NCBI GenBank assembly: GCA_026419315.1
Contig: JANZZQ010000094.1
Span: 1-5,080, forward strand
From: Armatimonadota bacterium
GTDB lineage: Bacteria; Armatimonadota; Fervidibacteria; Fervidibacterales; Fervidibacteraceae
Reading direction: 5' to 3'
Length of the DNA: 5,080 nucleotides
Below, piece by piece: positions 1 through 5,080 of this stretch (position 1 is the stretch's first letter; each line of letters begins with the position of its first letter). The notes beneath the pieces were generated by a model. That model was given only the letters and a program-made list of their open reading frames with translations, was not told the origin of the DNA and did no database searches. A program made the translations under genes and the position numbers.

Positions 1-1598
1 ACGCTATCCCAGTCCAAAGGGTGGATATCTACAAATTGCAGCAAATTCGTCCTTATGCCGTTTGCGTTCAGCCTCTCCATCGCTTCAAGGGTCGGACCGA
101 GGGAAGAACCCCAGCAAACAAGTGTCAATTCGGCATCTTCGGGACCGTGAAGTTCAGGCAACTTCATGTCATTGGCAGCAATTTCAAGCCTCTTCATCCT
201 CTTCTGCATCATCCTAACTCTGTTGTCCATTCGCTCCTCCCAATCAATGAACCCTTCCGGCGTGTGTTCCTCACCTGCAACGGAGTAGACAGCTTTCGGG
301 TGACCTGGTGGGATGCGAAGGGAGATGCCGTCTTCAGTGAACTCAAATCGGCGGTAGCCGTCTTTGACCGCGTCCTCAATTTTGTCACTTTCGTGGGGCA
401 AAATCAGTTTCCCCCGGTCAATGTTTTCCGTGATTTTCCGGAAGTCAATTGCATCAATGTCAACGGAACGAAGGGAGTTCGCAAGGAAAGCGTCTGTCAA
501 GACTATAACTGGCATTTGATACTTTTCGGCAATGTTAAAAGCGCGAGCCATTTCGTAGATGCACTGTTCGACCGAACCTGGGGCAATGACAGCGCGAGGG
601 AATTCACCGTGCCCGCTGAAGAGGGTAAACAACAATTCACCTTGCTCGGTTCTCGTTGGCATTCCGGTTGCTGGTCCGGGACGCTGTGCAACAACAAGAA
701 CCAAAGGCGTTTCCGTCGAACCTGCCAAACTCAAAGCCTCAACCATCAAACTGAAACCGCCGCCAGATGTGCAAGTCATTGCCCTGACCCCCGCATGGGC
801 TGCACCGATCGCGTGGAGCAAAGCGGAAATTTCGTCTTCAGTTTGACGGACAACGAGGTTGAATTTTCTTGCCTGAGCAAACATAAACTCAAGCAAACTG
901 GAAGCGGGCGTCATCGGGTAACCGCAACAGAATTTGCAACCTGCAGCGATAGCCCCAATCCCAAGGGCTTGGTTGCCGTTGATGACCATCTTCTTCGGAG
1001 CGTTGGGGTTGGCCTCAATTTTCCATTCAAACAAGTAAGCGAATCTTCTCCTCGCTTCCTCGTAAGCGGCATTGGCGACTCGGATGTTGCGGTCAGCAAT
1101 TTCCGAACCTTTCCTCCTGCCGAAACTATCACGGATGATGCTCTCAGGGTAACTCAGGTCAAATTCCAAAATTCCGGCGGCAGCAGCAACTGCAGCAGTG
1201 TTCAACATCAACTTGCTGCCACCAAGTTCCTCTGCAAACCTCAAAAGCGGCAGGGGCATCGGGATTATACCTCGCAACTTGATTTCCTCATCGTCCACTT
1301 TCAAACCTTCGTCGTAGATGACCGCTCCCCCTTCAACCAACTCGTCAAGGTGTTCCTTAACCGTTCGTTCGTCTAAGGCGATGAGGATTTGAACTTGCGG
1401 TTCGTGGGCAAATATGGGTCGTTCGGAAACCCGAACCTGATACCAGTTGTGACCGCCACGAATTCGGGACATGTAATCTTGGACACCGAAGATATGTAAA
1501 CCAGCGCGGGCGATAGCACGGGCAAACCCCATCCCTGAAGACTCAACCCCTTGCCCTGCTTCTCCGCCGAGTTTTATGTTGACGTTGTTTTTGACCAT
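1..1598 (-). CDS. korA: 2-oxoacid:ferredoxin oxidoreductase, fused gamma-alpha subunit (KorA type), C-terminus cut by window edge
   Basis: This is probably the alpha subunit of a 2-oxoglutarate (or related 2-oxoacid):ferredoxin oxidoreductase. Such cytoplasmic enzymes oxidatively decarboxylate a 2-oxoacid to acyl-CoA and reduce ferredoxin, and the partner beta subunit carries thiamine diphosphate and an Fe-S cluster. The frame is open from the ATG to the window edge, giving 532 complete codons. The N-terminal gamma-type domain (about residues 1-190) begins with a glycine-rich GGEAGQGVESSG at 11-22. The alpha/pyrimidine-binding domain follows, with GYPMTP at 226-231, EDE at 254-256, TSGGGFSLM at 277-285, and then the family-like QRPGPATGMPTRTEQGEL and GHGEFPRAV. 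Many homologues have TSGPG where this one has TSGGG. The ATG at 1598 is preceded by GGAAGGGGG with 9-nt spacing. Family members usually run a few tens of residues longer, so only the C-terminal tail is missing, and korB would be expected just beyond the left edge. The exact substrate cannot be read from the sequence. The family call is firm; the symbol is likely. Confidence 0.93.
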   Translation of the reverse strand, partial: MVKNNVNIKLGGEAGQGVESSGMGFARAIARAGLHIFGVQDYMSRIRGGHNWYQVRVSERPIFAHEPQVQILIALDERTVKEHLDELVEGGAVIYDEGLKVDDEEIKLRGIIPMPLPLLRFAEELGGSKLMLNTAAVAAAAGILEFDLSYPESIIRDSFGRRKGSEIADRNIRVANAAYEEARRRFAYLFEWKIEANPNAPKKMVINGNQALGIGAIAAGCKFCCGYPMTPASSLLEFMFAQARKFNLVVRQTEDEISALLHAIGAAHAGVRAMTCTSGGGFSLMVEALSLAGSTETPLVLVVAQRPGPATGMPTRTEQGELLFTLFSGHGEFPRAVIAPGSVEQCIYEMARAFNIAEKYQMPVIVLTDAFLANSLRSVDIDAIDFRKITENIDRGKLILPHESDKIEDAVKDGYRRFEFTEDGISLRIPPGHPKAVYSVAGEEHTPEGFIDWEERMDNRVRMMQKRMKRLEIAANDMKLPELHGPEDAELTLVCWGSSLGPTLEAMERLNANGIRTNLLQFVDIHPLDWDS

Positions 1599-1708
1599 GG
1601 TGATGAGCCCCCTTCCTTCGCGAAATTTCAAAGACGACTTCTCGTTCGGTTTAGCAAATTATGATGCTGACTTCCGGGAAATGACACGCTATGTCCGTGA
1701 ATGGAACT

Positions 1709-2524
1709 TTAACGACATGGTGGGGGCGAAAGCTGTCCTTGACGGGTAACGGGCTGGGAGATGCGGGCAAAAGTGAACTGTTGCCAAACCTTCCACGCCT
1801 TGCTTTCCGCTTCCGTGTGATAACGCCAGTGATTTTGCAGCAGTATCAGGGCTTGCTGCCAAAGGTTCGGGCGCAGATGAATAGTTTCTATCAGCCTCGG
1901 TTGTTGCCACAAGGAGTAAATTGCCTGCAATGAAGCGATGTGGAAAAACTGAACATCTGCGGGCATCTTTGAAACTTGGCACCTATCGCAAATTGACCCA
2001 CCGACCGATGGGGCAAAAGCAATTTGTTCTTTGTCAAGCTTCGACCCGCATGAGGAACAAGAAAGCAGGTGGGGCATCCAACCCAATCTCCAAAGGAGCC
2101 TGATTTGTATCGCAACCAGCCACTTGGTCGGGGATGCACCCTCTTCAAGCCTCCCCACAAACCAGAGAACTTCGTTAAACATCTCCTCGTCGTTTGCCTC
2201 CAATGGAACCGTCAGCTCAATCAGTTCGGAGACAATGCAAAACGCGGTTAACGCCAAAGCGTCTCGGCGAATTCGGGTTAGAAGTTGCTCAATCCTGTAA
2301 TCGGTCACGCGGTCAAACTCCCGGGCACGGGCGAGCCAAAAAGCCGCTATAGTGCCGATTTGAGTTGCTGGTGCTAATCGGTTTTGTGGAACTTGTGCGC
2401 CTTGGGCGAGGGCAAAAACTTTGCCCCGCTCTTTCGTCAACAAAACGAGCAACCTGTCCTTCTCTCGCCAAGATGCTGTCCTCAACACAATCGCTTGAAC
2501 CGGTGCAATTCGCGATAGGAACAT
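1709..2524 (-). CDS. recO: DNA repair protein RecO
   Basis: RecO is the recombination mediator of the RecFOR pathway. It binds single-stranded DNA and SSB, works with RecR to load RecA at gaps, and anneals complementary strands. The predicted protein has 271 residues, normal for the family. The N-terminal OB-fold region carries AIVLRTASWREKDRLL followed by TKERGKVFALAQGA (from about residue 30), a typical RecO signature. The helical C-terminal part contains a four-cysteine zinc site: CSSC at 156-159 and CDRC at 179-182. A longer frame starts at a TTG at 2560. I prefer the ATG at 2524 because it gives the usual short RecO N-terminus and has GGTGAT six bases upstream. The gene diverges from the mscS-like gene and lies 110 bp upstream of korA on the same strand. 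Co-transcription with korA is possible but not shown. A CATAAT lies at 1658-1663 (minus) before korA, but it has no matching -35. Confidence 0.94.
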   Translation of the reverse strand: MFLSRIAPVQAIVLRTASWREKDRLLVLLTKERGKVFALAQGAQVPQNRLAPATQIGTIAAFWLARAREFDRVTDYRIEQLLTRIRRDALALTAFCIVSELIELTVPLEANDEEMFNEVLWFVGRLEEGASPTKWLVAIQIRLLWRLGWMPHLLSCSSCGSKLDKEQIAFAPSVGGSICDRCQVSKMPADVQFFHIASLQAIYSLWQQPRLIETIHLRPNLWQQALILLQNHWRYHTEAESKAWKVWQQFTFARISQPVTRQGQLSPPPCR

Positions 2525-2530
2525 ATCCCT

Positions 2531-2536
2531 ATCACC
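2531..2536 (-). promoter_or_regulatory. Ribosome binding site deciding the recO start
   Basis: GGTGAT on the minus strand lies six bases before the ATG at 2524. It can pair with AUCACC near the 3' end of 16S rRNA, just upstream of the usual CCUCC core. Together with the RecO-typical N-terminus this favours 2524 over the upstream TTG at 2560. Confidence 0.45.
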
Positions 2537-2548
2537 ATCTGCCAAACG

Positions 2549-2577
2549 ATAACACAACAACTCCGCAATGCTACAAT
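2549..2577 (+). promoter_or_regulatory. Candidate sigma70-type promoter for the mscS-like gene
   Basis: ATAACA at 2549-2554 (four of six matches to TTGACA) is followed after exactly 17 bases by TACAAT at 2572-2577 (five of six matches to TATAAT). Transcription would start near 2584, leaving a very short leader before the ATG at 2596. The site overlaps the upstream region of recO, so expression of the divergent pair could interact. This is a consensus match by eye only, and no lineage-specific promoter model was available. Confidence 0.35.
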
Positions 2578-2595
2578 GCAGGTCGGTGATGTGAG

Positions 2596-3405
2596 ATGTG
2601 GGTGGACGAGTTACTTAGATGGTTGTCAAGTCCGATTTTGACGCTCGGAAGCGCCAAGCTTTCAACTTTGAGTTTGCTGAAAGGTTTAGTGCTAGTGGTT
2701 TGTCTACATTTCGTTGCTAAGTGGATCGGGGCGCTGGCTCAAAGTTGGATTCAAGTCCGCACCACTGTCCCTGAATACACGGCGACCTTACTTGTCCGTT
2801 GGATCAAAGTCACTGTTTGGGTCTTTGGTTTGTTTGTAATTGCCGACCTTTTGGGAATCAAGTTCAGTTCGTTCGCCTTTTTTGCCGGGGCTTTAGGCGT
2901 CGGGCTCGGTTTCGGTTTGCAAACAATCGTCAACAATTTCGTTAGCGGTTTGATTTTGCTGATGGAGCGAACGATGAAAGTTGGCGATGTGATCGGTGTT
3001 GGTGGAGAAATCGGCAAAGTTGTCCACATCGGTGCCCGCGCCACCTTAATTGAAACCCCTCGCGGCTCCGTCATAGCAATTCCGAACTCCCAGTTCATCA
3101 ACTCCTCCGTCACAAACTGGACCCTTTCGGGGAAAAGCATGAGAGTTCCTGGCCCCGTCACCGGGGACGGCGGTGCTAACGTTGACATTGTTGAAACCAC
3201 GCTCCTTGAAATTGCTCGCTCCCATCCCCAAATCCTCGCTGAACCTTCGCCCCAAGTTTTAGTAACGAAAATTGGCGACACGTTGGGTTTTGAGCTGCTC
3301 GTTTGGGTTTCAGACCCCCTTGACGGTGCCCGCCAGGTCCAAAGTGACCTTTACAGGTCTATCTTGTCCGCTTTCAAAGAGAAGGGAATAGCCTTGCGAG
3401 GTTAG
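2596..3405 (+). CDS. MscS-family small-conductance mechanosensitive channel, short C-terminus
   Basis: This inner-membrane channel of the MscS family is expected to open under membrane tension at osmotic downshift and release small solutes. The 269-residue protein has three hydrophobic segments at about 24-47, 65-87 and 91-123. The last is the pore-lining TM3 with the glycine-rich LGVGLGFGLQTIVNNFVSGL and then MERTMKVGDVI. The cytoplasmic beta domain follows, with GEIGKVVHIGARATLIET at 137-154, IPNSQFINSSVTNWT at 162-176, and the alpha/beta domain with LVWVSDP near 235-241. The protein stops at residue 269, just after KGIALRG. In E. coli MscS the equivalent GISFPYPQ continues into the beta-barrel, so that terminal segment is missing here. 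The ATG at 2596 has GGTGAT five bases upstream. The gene diverges from recO and is followed after 123 bp by the PEP-CTERM gene. The family is certain; mscS versus a paralogue cannot be decided. Confidence 0.94.
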   Translation: MWVDELLRWLSSPILTLGSAKLSTLSLLKGLVLVVCLHFVAKWIGALAQSWIQVRTTVPEYTATLLVRWIKVTVWVFGLFVIADLLGIKFSSFAFFAGALGVGLGFGLQTIVNNFVSGLILLMERTMKVGDVIGVGGEIGKVVHIGARATLIETPRGSVIAIPNSQFINSSVTNWTLSGKSMRVPGPVTGDGGANVDIVETTLLEIARSHPQILAEPSPQVLVTKIGDTLGFELLVWVSDPLDGARQVQSDLYRSILSAFKEKGIALRG

Positions 3406-3441
3406 GAAGTGCTTCAAACTTAACGCTGAACAAAGAGTTTA

Positions 3442-3457
3442 TGTGACCATTGTCACA
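3442..3457. promoter_or_regulatory. CRP/FNR-type palindromic operator candidate
   Basis: TGTGAC-CATT-GTCACA is a perfect 16-bp inverted repeat that matches the CRP consensus TGTGA-N6-TCACA at all ten fixed positions. It lies in the 123-bp gap between mscS and the PEP-CTERM gene, centred about 80 bases before the ATG at 3529. A weak TTCACA at 3477-3482 lies downstream, but no good -10 goes with it. The match is seen directly; the regulator and the target promoter are inferred. No T-run follows the repeat, so it is not an intrinsic terminator. Confidence 0.45.
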
Positions 3458-3514
3458 ACTTCCACTCCCGCACCCGTTCACAATTTTGCCAAAGTGACGA
3501 GTCATTGAATCGCA

Positions 3515-3522
3515 GAGGAGGG
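3515..3522 (+). promoter_or_regulatory. Strong Shine-Dalgarno fixing the PEP-CTERM gene start
   Basis: GAGGAGGG lies six bases before the ATG at 3529. It shows that the TTG at 3505, which opens a frame eight codons longer, is not the start, because the Shine-Dalgarno would then lie inside the coding region. Confidence 0.75.
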
Positions 3523-3528
3523 TTTTGC

Positions 3529-4206
3529 ATGGACGGGCTGCTTAGGCTCAAAAAGTGGATGACGGCAACGGTGGTCGGGGTTGTTACCGGTTTCGTCGCT
3601 TTGGGAACAGTTAGTGCCACACCGCTTTCTATAGCGACCGTTCCTTGGAATGACTTCACTTCAACTTGGGCGCCGACCAATGTTCGGGTTTTGGAGTCTC
3701 CGTTTTCCTTCAGCGATGGTGCTTTAGGAAAGGTTGTGAGCATCGCTTACCTTTCTAATGGCGGTGCGGCTAATGGCAAGTGGGTTTACGCATACCAGGT
3801 TATCTTTGAGAAAGGCCGGGGGCTTATTACCGCTTTCGCATTAGGACCTTCTCCTGCCTCCATTCAAGTTGGGACACATAACTCGTTCCAAACCAACAAG
3901 CCCTCTGGAAATACACAGTTCAGCCAGTTCAGACCGAACGGAATTAGCACTTTGGCGGGAATTTATGACACAACCACGAAAACATACACATGGCTCTTTG
4001 CAGGCATATGGTCTGGAGGAAACTCCGTGGTGTTCGGCTATTTCAGCGACCAGGCACCAACATTCGTCCAGGCAAATCTGTTCAAGGGTTTGGCTGGGTT
4101 GAGTTCACAGCCTAAAATCCTCGCAGCGTCCCCGGAACCTTCCACGCTCTCCCTTGCAACCATTGGACTTTTGGGGCTTATCGGGTTTAGAAGGCGGCGA
4201 AAATGA
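3529..4206 (+). CDS. Secreted PEP-CTERM sorting-domain protein of unknown function
   Basis: This 225-residue exported protein is predicted to be processed by an exosortase and delivered to the cell surface or extracellular matrix. The N-terminus is a clear signal peptide: RLKK at 6-9, a hydrophobic core at about 10-27, and a likely cleavage after VSA at 28-30. The mature part (about 31-200) has no cysteine. It is rich in Gly, Ser, Thr, Asn and aromatic residues, suggesting a beta-rich secreted fold, and I do not recognise its domain. The C-terminus is a textbook PEP-CTERM tripartite signal: SPEPST at 201-206, a hydrophobic helix at about 207-220, and RRRRK at the very end. Proteins of this class are linked to exopolysaccharide and biofilm biology in Gram-negative bacteria. 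No exosortase or glycan-synthesis gene is in the window. The gene follows mscS on the same strand but probably has its own control, given the CRP-like palindrome upstream. It converges on the fucosidase gene. Confidence 0.9.
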   Translation: MDGLLRLKKWMTATVVGVVTGFVALGTVSATPLSIATVPWNDFTSTWAPTNVRVLESPFSFSDGALGKVVSIAYLSNGGAANGKWVYAYQVIFEKGRGLITAFALGPSPASIQVGTHNSFQTNKPSGNTQFSQFRPNGISTLAGIYDTTTKTYTWLFAGIWSGGNSVVFGYFSDQAPTFVQANLFKGLAGLSSQPKILAASPEPSTLSLATIGLLGLIGFRRRRK

Positions 4207-4221
4207 ACGCTCAAATATCGC

Positions 4222-5080
4222 TCACTCTTTAGGCACGATTTTGACGGCAACTGCATACGACGAAGGCTTCTTCGTTGGTAGCTTAACTCTTAGCCCATTC
4301 TCGTCGCGTCGCCATTCAAGCGGTTGGTTATAACCGAGTAATCTGACTTCAGCAATTTCGTCCTCAAGGAGTCTGAGGTTTGTGCTGAGGGATTGAATGA
4401 CCATCTCCTCGCCAGGGTCGGCGAGCGCAATTGCGTAGAGGATCTTCCCCTTGCAAGTGAAGCGGATGTCCCGACCTGTAAAGGGTGGAGTTTCCAGTTC
4501 CTTAAACATGCCGCCGACAACCCTCGTCGGTCCCTCACCGTAAACAATCCATGGCCTCGTGCCGTAAATAGCTTCACCGTTGGTTTCAAGCCACTTGCCA
4601 ACCTCACGCAAGATTCGTTGTTGCTCCTCGGGGATAGTTCCGTCAGGGCGCGGTGCGATGTTCAAAAGCAAACAACCGTTTTTGCTAACAATGTCAACCA
4701 AATCGTCAACGATCGAGTCGGGTGTTCGGTAGTCGTGGTTTTTGATGTAACCCCATGACCGCTTGCAAATTGAGGTATCCGTCTGCCAGAAGAAAGGATG
4801 CATCCTGTCAAGTTTGCCCCGCTCAATGTCGAGGACCGCTGTGCCCTCAGGGAATGCGTGGAGTTTGTAGTTTATGGCGACTCCGATACCCCACTCCGCT
4901 GCCCGGTTGTAGTAGTAAGCGGCAAAAAGGCGAAGGTAAGGCTCAAAGGCAGAGTGCTGCTCGGCAATATACCAATCAAACCAGAAAACTTGCGGGCGAT
5001 ATTTGTCAACTAATTCACACGCCCTTTGCAGCCATTCCCTCAAGAATTCTTCGTTAGGCAGTGTTTCCTTTGGCTGTGCT
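4222..5080 (-). CDS. Alpha-L-fucosidase, glycoside hydrolase family 29, N-terminus cut by window edge
   Basis: GH29 retaining alpha-L-fucosidases release terminal L-fucose from glycans by a double-displacement mechanism. The frame is open to the right edge and shows 285 complete codons. The TTG at 5043 is not a start, because family sequence (NEEFLREWLQRACELVDKYRPQ) continues through it. In fragment numbering, FWFDW has its Asp at residue 35 (codon 4975-4977), the expected catalytic nucleophile position. The (beta/alpha)8 barrel continues with AINYK at 68-72, VLDIERGK at 82-89, WQTDTSICKRSWGY at 98-111, LLLNIAPRPDGTIP at 137-150, and TNGEAIYGTRPW at 166-177. From about 178 to the end is a smaller C-terminal domain of beta-sandwich type. 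About the first half of the barrel and any signal peptide are outside the window, so the cellular location is unknown. The stop lies 15 bp from the convergent PEP-CTERM gene. The family call is firm; the fucose-linkage preference cannot be read. Confidence 0.95.
   Translation of the reverse strand, partial: AQPKETLPNEEFLREWLQRACELVDKYRPQVFWFDWYIAEQHSAFEPYLRLFAAYYYNRAAEWGIGVAINYKLHAFPEGTAVLDIERGKLDRMHPFFWQTDTSICKRSWGYIKNHDYRTPDSIVDDLVDIVSKNGCLLLNIAPRPDGTIPEEQQRILREVGKWLETNGEAIYGTRPWIVYGEGPTRVVGGMFKELETPPFTGRDIRFTCKGKILYAIALADPGEEMVIQSLSTNLRLLEDEIAEVRLLGYNQPLEWRRDENGLRVKLPTKKPSSYAVAVKIVPKE

Noticed and set aside
21..1376. Long plus-strand open frame of 451 codons opposite korA
   Set aside because: The minus strand has a fully open frame with clear 2-oxoacid oxidoreductase motifs. 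The plus-strand translation resembles no known protein and looks like an antisense shadow of codon usage.
1599..1708. Terminator, promoter or small gene between recO and korA
   Set aside because: Apart from the korA ribosome site at 1608-1616, I see only a CATAAT without a -35 and short imperfect repeats around TTCCGGGAA. None is strong enough to report.
2525..2560. RecO start at the upstream TTG (2560)
   Set aside because: It would add 12 residues ahead of the usual RecO N-terminus, and the ATG at 2524 has a well-spaced GGTGAT.
2624..2629. Perfect TTGACA on the minus strand as a recO -35 element
   Set aside because: No -10-like hexamer lies 16-18 bases downstream on that strand, and the site is inside the mscS coding sequence.
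2751..3281. Minus-strand open frame of 176 codons inside the mscS-like gene
   Set aside because: The plus strand encodes recognisable MscS domains. The antisense product is proline- and threonine-rich without any motif and has no convincing ribosome site.
3406..3441. Intrinsic terminator after the mscS-like gene
   Set aside because: Only a very short AAGTGCTT repeat is present, with no stable stem followed by a T-run.
4393..5057. Plus-strand open frames opposite the fucosidase gene
   Set aside because: The minus strand carries continuous GH29 motifs through the window edge, so the plus-strand frames are shadows.

Overview
This is a bacterial chromosomal window of roughly balanced base composition (estimated by eye). 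It holds five protein-coding genes, two of them cut by the window edges. From left to right they are: a gamma-alpha fused 2-oxoacid:ferredoxin oxidoreductase alpha subunit (KorA type, minus strand, C-terminus off the left edge); the repair protein RecO (minus); a small MscS-type mechanosensitive channel (plus); a secreted PEP-CTERM protein (plus); and the C-terminal half of a GH29 alpha-L-fucosidase (minus, N-terminus off the right edge). I see no rRNA, tRNA, CRISPR array, insertion sequence or clear intrinsic terminator.

Layout: korA and recO point left, and recO lies upstream of korA with about 110 bp between them. recO and the mscS-like gene diverge from a 71-bp region that holds a plausible sigma70-type promoter for mscS. 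The PEP-CTERM gene follows mscS on the same strand after 123 bp. That gap contains a perfect TGTGA-N6-TCACA palindrome of the CRP/FNR operator type. The PEP-CTERM gene and the fucosidase gene converge, with only 15 bp between their stop codons.

Organism: RecO shows it is a bacterium. A PEP-CTERM protein implies an exosortase and a Gram-negative-type envelope with exopolysaccharide or biofilm. The KorA-type enzyme indicates ferredoxin-linked 2-oxoacid metabolism. GH29 indicates breakdown of fucosylated polysaccharide. The combination would fit an environmental polysaccharide degrader, for example in the Armatimonadota/Fervidibacter neighbourhood or a similar lineage. That placement is a low-confidence guess, because no taxonomic marker was searched.

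The genes do not form one evident pathway. The window looks like ordinary core genes (korA, recO, mscS) next to an accessory, cell-surface and glycan-related end (PEP-CTERM protein, fucosidase). I found no convincing new biological system. The points most worth a second look are the CRP-like palindrome before the PEP-CTERM gene and the short C-terminus of the MscS protein.
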